From Victivallales bacterium (lineage in GTDB: Bacteria > Verrucomicrobiota > Lentisphaeria > Oligosphaerales > Oligosphaeraceae): DNA of 33,751 nt. Made by a program: the position numbers and the translations under genes. The notes beneath the pieces are model-generated. The model saw nothing but the letters and a program-made list of their open reading frames with translations. It ran no database searches and was not told where the DNA came from. Below are positions 23,442-31,724 of this stretch, one piece after another (the stretch's first letter is position 1; every line of letters begins with the position of its first letter). The DNA lies in assembly GCA_017964325.1 (NCBI GenBank), contig JAGCSE010000200.1, positions 1 through 33,751 of the forward strand. The letters are read 5' to 3'.

Positions 23442-25823
23442 TCACTTCTCATATTGGTCGGGTTGGAAGGCATCCCAATTCGTTATGTCGTCTGTATTCT
23501 CAATCGGCAATGGACTATAACGCCAATTCTCCTCCTGTTGGATGATGACACCGCCCATCAAATGCAAATGAGCATTTTCGCTGTCTTTCATATAGGCCAG
23601 CAACGCATTGTGCTTCGCGGGAGCGTCGATGTCGCTTGCCTGCGATTTTGTGTCAAAGAGAAAAACCTGCCCATTCTTCATTCGGATGATGAAATCCACA
23701 TAGAAAAGACTGCGCTCTCCTGTTTGGGCTTTTGTATAGCCGACGGCGTAGTCCTGCTTGCCGCTTTCGCCGTTCTTGTACCACCAGTCGATATAGTCCC
23801 GATTGGCTTCCAGAAATGCCTCGAAGCGCTGTTCCGGCATCGAGGCTCCATTCTGGCGGATGAACGGCACCAATGCGTGAATATGGGCGGGCACTTCCTT
23901 ATTGGTGCTTTCATTGTATTCCCTAAATTCCGGTATAAGCCAATGATATAGCTTGAAACTCCTGTTCTTCGCTTTGGCGCGACGTTCGTTCACTTTCTTC
24001 GTATAGGCATCAATCGCCTTTTTGAACAAATCCACGAAATGCGACCGATTTTTATTGTATAGGATGATTTTTGGGGCATCAACTTCAAACACGCCCAGCA
24101 TTTCCTCCATGAACGTATAGATATAGCCGCGCATCGACACCGCGCTTTGGCTCTCATAGCCATTCAGCAATTTTTTGCAGAATTTCGTCAAAGCCCACTC
24201 CAGCTCAGCCTGTGTTCTTGCATATTTGATGACCTTCCCTTGTTCAACTTGAAATTCACCTGCTTCGCCAGTGATATCCATATCGACGGGAATCCCTTCT
24301 GTCTGGATGCGGTGGCCGATGAAGTCGATCCCCAACGCCTCCGCTTTTTCACGGTTGTCGGCGATTTTTTCATCGTCTAATTTTGACAATCCCGGAAGAT
24401 AACCTCCTGAATTGTTAGCAGGTTTTGTTTTCTCCCCCTCTTCTGAGAAATCGAACTGCATTTGAATTTTGTGGCTAAACCATAGTGAGTTGGCTGTATT
24501 GGCCAGTACTTTTCCAAAATCCGCGCCGATGCGGTTGCGGTCGGCGCTGAGCCGTTCGCTGTATTCCGCGGGCAGCTCGACATTGGTAAGATTCTCCCTC
24601 CGTTCCGCCTTCAATGGTTTGCTGATGTAGTTCAAATCCTCCGTCTTGATGACCACCATTGTACTTTCCAGATTGGTATAGACCCAGCCACGGTTCAACA
24701 GGTCGTTCGGGTAGTATTTCTGCTCTGGCATCCGCAGAATGCGTCCAACAGTCTGGACACCGAATGTCGTGCTTTGGATATCCCTGAAAATCAATAGCAC
24801 CGCCGCGCGCGGGCAATCCCACCCCAGCGCGATGGCCTGCTTGAACAAAAGGACTTCGGCAACATTGTTAGGCTCCTCCAATCCATCCAGATTGGTTTTC
24901 TCGTTGGAGAGCCAGACAGCCAGCTTCCCATTGCCCGCCGTGATTTCATATTCCTTTTCCAGACGTGACTTGATTTCTTCAATAAGCAACGTTTCATCGG
25001 CATTCAGCTTGTCACTGTCGTCATTCGGCAGTTGTATCAGCAGCAACGGATTGATGCGGACACCCAATGCCTCGTATGCCTTTTTGATTTCGTTTCGTCT
25101 GCCCAATGCCTTGTCAAGCAATATCTCGTTCTCATTCAGACCTTCCTGGACTTCCGTAATCTTCGGGTTGATGGTGATGCCGTTCTTGATCATCTGCGCC
25201 TTGATGACTTTTTCACGGCTGACCGCCACCATCGCATCCGGAGCAGTAGTAATCGGCGTGGCGGAAATGCGGATTTCCAGTTTTGGCTGAATGTTCGCCA
25301 GAACTTTTTCTGACTGTGTCGCAGCTTTGCTGGTGAACATATGTTCTTCATCGATGACGACAATAATAGGCAGGTTGTGGTCTTCCTGCGTCCGTCTGGT
25401 CAAGTCATAGAGGGAAGAGGAGTTTTCCGTATCCCGCACCATTACGTTGGTGTCTTTGTTGATGCTTTCCCAGTTGACGAAGAAGATTTCGCCCGGCTTG
25501 ATGTAGCCGCCAATGGAATGGTCCAGTTCATCATACATCACAGGCGACAACGCACGCGTTTCCGAAAAGTAGTTTTTCATCCGGAAATAGCTCTGCTGAT
25601 GAAGCTTGTTCGGGGCGATCCAGATGATGGCGACTTCCTGCCCGTCCTGTTCCAACTCCGTGGTCAGTTCGTCCAGCATCTTGCTGGCCATCACGGTCTT
25701 GCCGGAACCGGTCGGCGCCTTGAAGACCAGTTTCTTCCTCGTGCCATTCTCCTCCAAAAGCTCGAGCGTCTTTTTAACAAGCTCTTTGACAGCCTCCACT
25801 TGATATTGGACATCTTTTATCAT
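23442..25823 (-). CDS. Res-like DEAD/DEAH helicase with C-terminal PD-(D/E)xK-type nuclease
   Basis: 793 residues of superfamily-2 helicase with type III restriction subunit (Res) character. Walker A is APTGSGKT (36-43), Walker B is VVIDEEH (DEEH 158-161) and motif III is ISATP (187-190). The second RecA lobe has WDCPRAAVLLIFRD and TVGRILRMPEQK, the Res-type motif VI (QxxGRxxR equivalent). Near the C-terminus FYVDFIIRMKNGQVFLFDTK places Asp710, Asp724 and Lys726 as a D-x13-D-x-K metal site, a variant of PD-(D/E)xK with Asp in the second position. It would translocate or loop DNA and cut it. An AGGAGG site precedes the ATG, which overlaps the methyltransferase stop (ATGA), as in many mod-res pairs. 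Confidence 0.9.
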   Translation of the reverse strand: MIKDVQYQVEAVKELVKKTLELLEENGTRKKLVFKAPTGSGKTVMASKMLDELTTELEQDGQEVAIIWIAPNKLHQQSYFRMKNYFSETRALSPVMYDELDHSIGGYIKPGEIFFVNWESINKDTNVMVRDTENSSSLYDLTRRTQEDHNLPIIVVIDEEHMFTSKAATQSEKVLANIQPKLEIRISATPITTAPDAMVAVSREKVIKAQMIKNGITINPKITEVQEGLNENEILLDKALGRRNEIKKAYEALGVRINPLLLIQLPNDDSDKLNADETLLIEEIKSRLEKEYEITAGNGKLAVWLSNEKTNLDGLEEPNNVAEVLLFKQAIALGWDCPRAAVLLIFRDIQSTTFGVQTVGRILRMPEQKYYPNDLLNRGWVYTNLESTMVVIKTEDLNYISKPLKAERRENLTNVELPAEYSERLSADRNRIGADFGKVLANTANSLWFSHKIQMQFDFSEEGEKTKPANNSGGYLPGLSKLDDEKIADNREKAEALGIDFIGHRIQTEGIPVDMDITGEAGEFQVEQGKVIKYARTQAELEWALTKFCKKLLNGYESQSAVSMRGYIYTFMEEMLGVFEVDAPKIILYNKNRSHFVDLFKKAIDAYTKKVNERRAKAKNRSFKLYHWLIPEFREYNESTNKEVPAHIHALVPFIRQNGASMPEQRFEAFLEANRDYIDWWYKNGESGKQDYAVGYTKAQTGERSLFYVDFIIRMKNGQVFLFDTKSQASDIDAPAKHNALLAYMKDSENAHLHLMGGVIIQQEENWRYSPLPIENTDDITNWDAFQPDQYEK

Positions 25824-27601
25824 TGCGCGTCCTCCTCGCTGGAATTGGCAGCTTCGCTTTCATTTTGACCTTCAACATCTTCGGCAGTTTTATTTTGCGG
25901 CAGCACATTCTTGTATGCCTTGTAGATGGCGTCTGGCAGCGCGCACAACTCCACTTTGTCCATAACCTCCTCGAAATCATCATCGTAGGCGTAGTTGTCA
26001 TTGGAAAAAACATAGACCAGAATCTTGCCTTCCACCTCCATGTCCAGAAGCAAATCCACGAACTTGGAGATGGCCGCTTCTATATAGATGACCAGCATTC
26101 TCGTCTTGCCGTCATCAAAATAACGGGCGACTTTTGGATGCAGTTTCACACCTCCGAATTCACCGATTTCTTGATAGACATTGTTCTTGATGCAAAGCAA
26201 ATCGGTGGCGGCTACTGTCAAGGCACGCTTGTTCGCCATTGTCTTCACACGTGGTACGAAAGTTGTTTTGTAATAACGCAAGTTATTGGAATGCAAACCT
26301 TCAACTGCTTCGCCTTTTGGAATTGTGTAGCCTTGAATAACTCGGCGGTTGCGATCGTAGGTGATTTCCTCACAGATATTGTTCTCATTGTTCGTGATTA
26401 GAATGCACTGTCGATGTCCACCGTCATCTGCATTCAATTGCATGGTGGCTTGCAAAGTCGTGCCACTACCAGCGAAGAAGTCGAGGATAATACCATTGGG
26501 ACAATTACTCATAAAGCATATATCATAAATGAGCTCTACAGGTTTAGCAAAATCAAAAACTGACATAAGAGTGCCATATATTCTCTTTAAGGCTTCGCTG
26601 CCACGTGAATTGACATAATTATCAGCAAACCAAGTTGTAAATTGTTTATTTTTATTTTTTAACCCCCTTACTTTTTCATAAACTATGTATGTCCCATTCT
26701 CTCTCTTTTCAAAAATAACTTCATCTTCAGATACAGCCTTGAGCATTTTTTTCTTTCCCCAGCGCCAACGCCCGTCACTGCCATCGTTTCGAATAGGATA
26801 TACATCTTCACCATTAGGTCCGGGGATTGCAAACCACATTGTTGGGGAATCTTCTCTTCGAGAACCGGCTCCCCATTTGTTTAATTCACGCCCCTTAGTA
26901 TAAGCCCCTTTGTTGTCTGTTAACTCTAGATCCAACTCATCTTTTTCATAGCCTGTGAATTTTTGCATAATCTCAATAGACTTGGCAAAAATATGAACAT
27001 AATCGTGTACAGTACGAATATTATCAGAACGACTACCTCCTTTTATGGCTTGCCTACAAATAGTTGCTATATAATTCTTTTCTCCAAATACTTCATTGCA
27101 AAGAAGTTTCAACTGAGCTTGTTCATTATCGTCAATAGAGATAAATATCACACCTTTTTCAGAAAGTAATTCTTTGGTTATTTCCAATCGTTTTCTCATA
27201 AACGAAAGCCATTTGGAATGGCGATAGGAATCCTCTTTGTCAACCCAATCATCATTATATTTGAAATCATTTTTCTTGCCTGTATTATACGGCGGGTCAA
27301 TATAGATTACGTCAATTCTTCCTGCATGGGTATAAGAAAGGGCAGTTAATGCATGGAGATTGTCGCCCTCAATGAGAATATGGTTCGGGGCGTCCGCATC
27401 TTCGGAGAGGATGGCGCGTTCCTTGACTTCTGTCAAGACAGGAAGCTCATCTTTCAACTGCGTTTCAACATCTTCTGGCTTGTCCTCCCAGACAATTCCG
27501 TATTTCTTCCGCTCATGAAGCAATTCCAGCAAGGCGGATTTCTCATCATTCGACAGGCCGTCCAATGCCTTTATCTTTTGGGCAAGCGCTCTTTTGTCCA
27601 T
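25820..27601 (-). CDS. Site-specific DNA adenine methyltransferase, type III Mod-like (beta class)
   Basis: 593 residues. Motif IV, IDPPYNTGKKNDF with DPPY at 102-105, comes before motif I, LDFFAGSGTT (376-382). This is the beta order of type III Mod and related N6-adenine (or N4-cytosine) methyltransferases. EGDNLHALTAL (78-88) upstream and SEKGVIFISIDDNEQAQL (about 147-164) are also Mod hallmarks. Residues about 200-365 between the motifs form the target-recognition region. The last 200 residues are an unassigned region ending in an acidic tail. The gene opens the operon, with GGAAGGG about 10 bases before the ATG. The DNA from about 26510 to 27330 is only about 25-40% GC, against about 50% in the flanks, which suggests exchange of that part. 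Confidence 0.92.
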   Translation of the reverse strand: MDKRALAQKIKALDGLSNDEKSALLELLHERKKYGIVWEDKPEDVETQLKDELPVLTEVKERAILSEDADAPNHILIEGDNLHALTALSYTHAGRIDVIYIDPPYNTGKKNDFKYNDDWVDKEDSYRHSKWLSFMRKRLEITKELLSEKGVIFISIDDNEQAQLKLLCNEVFGEKNYIATICRQAIKGGSRSDNIRTVHDYVHIFAKSIEIMQKFTGYEKDELDLELTDNKGAYTKGRELNKWGAGSRREDSPTMWFAIPGPNGEDVYPIRNDGSDGRWRWGKKKMLKAVSEDEVIFEKRENGTYIVYEKVRGLKNKNKQFTTWFADNYVNSRGSEALKRIYGTLMSVFDFAKPVELIYDICFMSNCPNGIILDFFAGSGTTLQATMQLNADDGGHRQCILITNNENNICEEITYDRNRRVIQGYTIPKGEAVEGLHSNNLRYYKTTFVPRVKTMANKRALTVAATDLLCIKNNVYQEIGEFGGVKLHPKVARYFDDGKTRMLVIYIEAAISKFVDLLLDMEVEGKILVYVFSNDNYAYDDDFEEVMDKVELCALPDAIYKAYKNVLPQNKTAEDVEGQNESEAANSSEEDAQ

Positions 27602-27637
27602 GGTTTGTTTTCCCTTCCGTTCTTGATTTTTCGCACA

Positions 27638-27843
27638 AAAAAGAGCGTCTCCATTTTCATGGCCTGCTGAGGTTTTCCTACGACCTGCACAAATACACGA
27701 AAAGGGACGCTCAAGGTATGAGCGTGCCTAAACATGCGATTTGTGCGGTATTTTTGAATGTAGGAAATTTCAGCAGGCCGCAAAAGCACAAATATCGACG
27801 GCATGATCGCCGACTATGTCAGAAGAGAAAAGACGCTGTTTTT
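27638..27843. repeat. Nested inverted-repeat element directly upstream of the methyltransferase
   Basis: Four arms are nested around one centre. The outermost is AAAAAGAGCGTCT (27638-27650) against its complement at 27831-27843 (12 of 13). Next is 27661-27681 (GGCCTGCTGA...TTCCTAC) against 27760-27779, with one indel and few mismatches. Inside this GCACAAAT (27687-27694) faces ATTTGTGC (27739-27746), and the centre is ACGCTCA (27707-27713)/TGAGCGT (27719-27725). On the right arm is a further hairpin CGGC/GCCG at 27799-27812 and an extra direct copy of GCACAAATA at 27786-27794. This could be a MITE-like element, a structured leader or a small RNA. No protein-coding reading is convincing. Confidence 0.6.
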
Positions 27844-27878
27844 AGTGGATGTTGACTCCTTGGTTGATGATGGTTGAA

Positions 27879-27896
27879 CCGCCCCTGGCAGGGCGG
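27879..27896. repeat. GC-rich 6-bp hairpin
   Basis: CCGCCC (27879-27884) and GGGCGG (27891-27896) pair perfectly around a 6-base loop. No T-run follows on either strand, so it is not a standard terminator. Its right arm shares CAGGGCGG with 28061-28068. Confidence 0.4.
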
Positions 27897-27998
27897 GATG
27901 ACATGAAAACACAATACTTTAAGCCATTATATGGCATTTGCAAACATGAATCGGAAAAATCTTTTTTCAAGCTTTCATAAAGGCTTGCAAACGGGAAC

Positions 27999-28164
27999 GG
28001 GAGGGGCGCACTCTGTGCGGCCGATTGCACATTTCGTGCAATCAACATCAGATGCCTTGACAGGGCGGAACTTTCCACATAAACCATTATTGACACGATT
28101 CCCGCGCAAAGAAATACGCCTTTGACATGCGGGATGACGCAGTTGCACAGAAAGCGCCCCTCCC
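27999..28164. repeat. 166-bp inverted-repeat unit with internal hairpins
   Basis: The ends GGGAGGGGCGC (27999-28009) and GCGCCCCTCCC (28154-28164) are perfect 11-bp inverted repeats, and the match continues inward to CTGTGC with two mismatches (18 of 20 overall). Inside are three hairpins: CGCAC/GTGCG (28007-28019), GATTGCAC/GTGCAATC (28023-28043, 8 bp, 5-base loop), and a double stem CCCGC-CAAAG against CTTTG-GCGGG (28101-28133). The layout fits a MITE-like non-autonomous element or a folded RNA. No transposase or clear target duplication is visible. Confidence 0.5.
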
Positions 28165-28366
28165 TCCTTTCCCTCTTGAATTATTGTATTTTCAATATGG
28201 ATAGGATAAATGAAAGATGATTTATTTAGAAAACATTGTATATTATCCTTTATTTTGGATTAAATAGGCGTTGTAAGGCAAAATGACCGATGGAAATCAA
28301 CATGCCGTCATGGGCATGACATAGTATTTATTAGGTCAAGTTGCTTATTTCAAAGGATATAGAAGA

Positions 28367-31021
28367 ATGAGCATCAAAGGGCAAAACAAGATGTTGTTCG
28401 CCGCCATGGCGGGCGGAATCGCCGTGGCGTTGATTCTGGTCATTGGTACGGCATGGATGGGACGAAGCGCATCGCAAGGTACGGTGAAAGCGGTGCGTTC
28501 CGTCAGCCTGCTGTATCTTGATGAGTTGGCAGGAAGGCGGAAACGCGTCGTGGAGGACGCTTTAAAATCCAATATTTCGAAAATCAAAATTGCGACCAGT
28601 CTGCTGGAAGAGAACGACTTGAAGGATGTTGAGCACTTAAAGGCGTTCCAAAGCAAGATGAAACAACTTTTCGGTCTGGAGAAATTCGCATTTGTGGATA
28701 CCGAGGGCTTGATATACACGTCGTTGGGAATACAGACGGACATTTCACGTTACCGGTTCAACCACAAGACCCTCAGCGGGCCTGAAATATCCCTTAAGGA
28801 TTTGGGGAACAAGGAACGAAAGGCGATCATAGCCGTACCGGTGGATATTCCGTTCAACGGTGGAAAGTTGACGATTTGTTTCATGGAGATAGATATGAAT
28901 CGGCTGCTTGCAAACCTGTCCATGATATCGCAGAAGGACAATGTGACATTTACAAATATCTACTCACGTGATGGATACTCCCTGAGCAACCAGGTGCTGG
29001 GCGGGCAGGCGATCGAGCACAGCCTTTTCGATGCAATGCGTAAAGCGACATTGGCAAAAGGCTATGAGATTGATACAATCATGCAGGATTTCTCTTCGCA
29101 GAAAAAAGGTGTCGTGTCGTTGACGTATGACGATGTGGAGGAGACATTGTACTATGTCCCGATTGAAGGGACAGACTGGATGCTGACTTATCTGATCCAG
29201 GAAAACGTCATCGGCAACATAATTTCGGATGTTTACAGGAAAGTCATACGGCGCAGCACTTTACTGTCGGTGCTAAGCGCCTTGATCCTCCTTGGCATTT
29301 TCAGCTACATCTTGAAGCAAAACAAAGAAAATACGCGTCTTATGCTGGCCAAGGAGACAGCTGACGCGGAACTGAGGGGAAAGCAGGCGGAATTAAGCGA
29401 ACGCATCGCATTGCAGGAAAAGCTGGTCCAGCAGAGCCAGGCGTTGAGCGACGCGTTGACGGCCGCGGAAGAGGCGAACAAGGCGAAGACGGCATTCCTC
29501 TCCAATATGTCCCATGAAATCCGCACGCCCATGAACGCCATCATCGGACTTGACAACATCGCCTTGAACGACCCTGGAACGCCGCCGAAAATCAAAGGTT
29601 ACTTGTCTAAAATCGGCGACAGCGCCCACCATCTGCTCGACCTCATCAACGACATTCTGGATATGTCCCGCATCGAATCTGGCAGGTTGATTCTAAAGAA
29701 CGAAGAATTCCCGTTCGCCAAGCTGATCGAGAACATCAACACCATCTTCAGCAGTCAATGTCAGGAGAAAGGACTTGATTACCAATGCCATGTCAACGGC
29801 CACATCGACGACTACTACATCGGCGACAATATGAAATTGCGGCAGGTCCTCATCAATATTTTGGGCAATGCAGTAAAGTTCACGCCGCAAGGCGGTAAGG
29901 TGGAATTGAAAGTCGAAAGAACGGCGGTTCTTGACGACAAATCGACGTTGCGTTTCACGATCGAAGACACGGGTATCGGCATGAACAAGGATTTCCTCCC
30001 GCACATTTTCGATGCTTTTTCGCAGGAGGATTCTTCGACGACGAATAAATACGGAAGCTCGGGATTGGGGCTGGCGATTACCAAGAACATCGTCGAGATG
30101 ATGAACGGCAACATCCAAGTTGATAGTACGAAAGGGAAAGGGTCGGTCTTCACCGTGACGGTGACGTTGATGAACTCGCAGAGAAACAGTTCGGAGGAGG
30201 ATGTCAAAATCAATCCGCAGGAGATGAGCGTGTTGATTGTGGATGACGATACAATCGCCATTCAGCACGCCACGCTGGTGCTTGAGAAGATAGGCATCGC
30301 GGCCGAAAGCGCCTCTTCGGGACAGGAGGCAATTGAAATGGTGAAGCTGCGCCACGCAAGACGGCAGCCCTACAATCTGATTCTGGTTGACTGGCAGATG
30401 CCTGAAATGGACGGCGTGGAGACGACACGACAGATACGGGCCATTGTCGGCCACGAATCGGCCATCATCATTCTGACCGCGTATCGGTGGGACGACATTT
30501 TGGAGGAAGCGATTGAGGCGGGCATCGACAGTTTCATTTCCAAGCCGCTGTTCGCCTCGGCCTTGATGGACGAGTTCCAAACCGCCTTGAAAAAGAAAAA
30601 GGCGATGTTTGACAACAACGTCACGAAGGCTGATTTGAAAGGTCGCAGGATTCTTCTGGCGGAAGACGTGGAAATCAACGCGGAAATCATGATCATGGTC
30701 TTGGAAACGCGTGAGATGGAAGCGGATCTCGCCAAGAACGGAAAGATTGCCGTCGAGATGTTCGAGTCGCATCCGGAAGGGTATTACGACGCCATTTTGA
30801 TGGATATGCGAATGCCTGAAATGGATGGTTTGACTGCGACAAAGATCATCCGTGCGATGGACCGCGCGGACGCGAAGGAGATTCCCATCATCGCTCTGAC
30901 GGCTAACGCGTTTGACGAAGATGTCCAGCGGAGCATGCAGGCGGGTCTCAACGCCCATTTGAGCAAGCCCGTGGAACCGGAAAACTTGTACGAAACGCTT
31001 GAAAGTCTCATAAAAAGCTAA
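28367..31021 (+). CDS. Hybrid sensor histidine kinase with two receiver domains
   Basis: 884 residues. A first membrane helix (about 9-31) and a second (about 299-318) flank a periplasmic sensor of about 265 residues, probably a dCache-type ligand domain. A coiled coil (about 320-375) leads to HisKA with FLSNMSHEIRTPMN, where His383 is the phosphorylation site. The HATPase domain shows the N box MKLRQVLINILGNAVKFTP, DTGIGM and the G2 loop SSGLGLAI. Receiver 1 (about 620-745) has VDDD and phosphoacceptor Asp675 in LVDWQMPEMDG. Receiver 2 (about 760-880) has AED and Asp813 in LMDMRMPEMDG. No separate output regulator is adjacent, so the partner is unknown. The start has AAAGGA upstream and is transcribed away from the defence operon. 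Confidence 0.93.
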   Translation: MSIKGQNKMLFAAMAGGIAVALILVIGTAWMGRSASQGTVKAVRSVSLLYLDELAGRRKRVVEDALKSNISKIKIATSLLEENDLKDVEHLKAFQSKMKQLFGLEKFAFVDTEGLIYTSLGIQTDISRYRFNHKTLSGPEISLKDLGNKERKAIIAVPVDIPFNGGKLTICFMEIDMNRLLANLSMISQKDNVTFTNIYSRDGYSLSNQVLGGQAIEHSLFDAMRKATLAKGYEIDTIMQDFSSQKKGVVSLTYDDVEETLYYVPIEGTDWMLTYLIQENVIGNIISDVYRKVIRRSTLLSVLSALILLGIFSYILKQNKENTRLMLAKETADAELRGKQAELSERIALQEKLVQQSQALSDALTAAEEANKAKTAFLSNMSHEIRTPMNAIIGLDNIALNDPGTPPKIKGYLSKIGDSAHHLLDLINDILDMSRIESGRLILKNEEFPFAKLIENINTIFSSQCQEKGLDYQCHVNGHIDDYYIGDNMKLRQVLINILGNAVKFTPQGGKVELKVERTAVLDDKSTLRFTIEDTGIGMNKDFLPHIFDAFSQEDSSTTNKYGSSGLGLAITKNIVEMMNGNIQVDSTKGKGSVFTVTVTLMNSQRNSSEEDVKINPQEMSVLIVDDDTIAIQHATLVLEKIGIAAESASSGQEAIEMVKLRHARRQPYNLILVDWQMPEMDGVETTRQIRAIVGHESAIIILTAYRWDDILEEAIEAGIDSFISKPLFASALMDEFQTALKKKKAMFDNNVTKADLKGRRILLAEDVEINAEIMIMVLETREMEADLAKNGKIAVEMFESHPEGYYDAILMDMRMPEMDGLTATKIIRAMDRADAKEIPIIALTANAFDEDVQRSMQAGLNAHLSKPVEPENLYETLESLIKS

Positions 31022-31037
31022 AAAAGGAGCAGGAAAA

Positions 31038-31712
31038 ATGCAGTACATTATTGATGGCGGGAATCTGCCGGTGCTTAAAGTTCGCCTGGAAGCGGGTGAG
31101 CAAATCCAATGTGAAGCGGGCGCCATGTCGTGGATGGACGAAGGTATCGAAATGCAGACGACGGCGGGCGGTTTGGGCAAGATGCTTGGCCGCATGTTAA
31201 CAAATGAAAACGCTTTCATGAACACATACATCGCCAATTATGGCGGTGAGATTGCGTTTTCATCCAGATTTCCAGGCTCCATAAGAGCTGTGGAAATAAC
31301 GCCTGGAAATGGACTTATCATTCAGAAAGGCGCATATTTGGCGTCTGCCGGAAATCTGACGAATGAAGTGTTCTTCCAGAAACGCCTCAGCACGGGCTTC
31401 TTCGGCGGGGAAGGTTTTCTCATGCGAAAATTCAGCGGAACTGGAATTGTCTTTCTGGAAATAGACGGTTCCGCGCATGAGTATGATATACCGGCAGGAA
31501 GTTGTAAGATTATCGATACCGGTTACTTGGCAGCCATGAGTGAAAGCTGTACCATGGAAATCCGTTCTGTCAAAGGCATCAAGAATATGCTGTTCGGTGG
31601 AGAAGGATTCTTTAATACTGCCGTGAAAGGGCCTGGCAGAATCATACTTCAAAGCATGCCCATCAGCTCCACGGCAATGGTATTGTATCAGTTCATGCCT
31701 CATTCACGCTGA
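31038..31712 (+). CDS. AIM24/TIGR00266-family protein
   Basis: A 224-residue beta-rich protein of the AIM24 (TIGR00266) family, which also includes a mitochondrial biogenesis factor. Features include the early MQYIIDGGNLPVLKVRLEAG, the family-characteristic CEAGAMSWMDEGIEMQTTAGG, the GGEIAFSSRFPGSIRAVEI strands, and repeated FFGGEGFLMRKFSGTGIVFLE and MLFGGEGFFNTAVKGPGRI near the C-terminus, where the two GGEGFF motifs mark a duplicated double-psi-like barrel. Bacterial function is unknown; no signal peptide is present. It starts 16 bases after the kinase, with AGGAG upstream (spacing about 7), so it may share its transcript. Full length for the family. Confidence 0.9.
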   Translation: MQYIIDGGNLPVLKVRLEAGEQIQCEAGAMSWMDEGIEMQTTAGGLGKMLGRMLTNENAFMNTYIANYGGEIAFSSRFPGSIRAVEITPGNGLIIQKGAYLASAGNLTNEVFFQKRLSTGFFGGEGFLMRKFSGTGIVFLEIDGSAHEYDIPAGSCKIIDTGYLAAMSESCTMEIRSVKGIKNMLFGGEGFFNTAVKGPGRIILQSMPISSTAMVLYQFMPHSR

Positions 31713-31724
31713 CAAGGCGATTGT

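Larger units (their letters stand above)
27602..28366. other. 765-bp non-coding region between defence operon and histidine kinase
   Basis: No supportable gene. The region separates two divergent genes and so must contain both promoters. It holds nested inverted repeats at 27638-27843, a GC hairpin at 27879-27896 and a second inverted-repeat unit at 27999-28164 (separate entries). Direct copies of GCGGGATGAC occur at 27893-27902 and 28129-28138, and of CAGGGCGG at 27889-27896 and 28061-28068, so the hairpin modules share sequence. The AT-rich stretch at about 28180-28265 probably carries the kinase promoter. Confidence 0.5.

Noticed and set aside
19607..27601. Complete phosphorothioation (Dnd) system
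   Set aside because: No cysteine desulfurase (DndA), DndB repressor or DndC PAPS-reductase-like gene is present; only DndD-like and possibly DndE-like parts are.
27565..27855. Two overlapping small frames (96 aa plus, 77 aa minus) in the methyltransferase leader
   Set aside because: Both run through the nested inverted repeat and reflect its symmetry; neither has a good ribosome-binding site or recognisable domain.
27602..28366. CRISPR array or retron-like RNA
   Set aside because: The repeats are inverted and irregular, not direct repeats with even spacers, and no reverse transcriptase or cas gene is in the window.
29693..31237. 514-aa open frame on the minus strand
   Set aside because: Antisense to the histidine kinase, whose HisKA, HATPase and receiver motifs are intact; antisense frame has low complexity and no domain.
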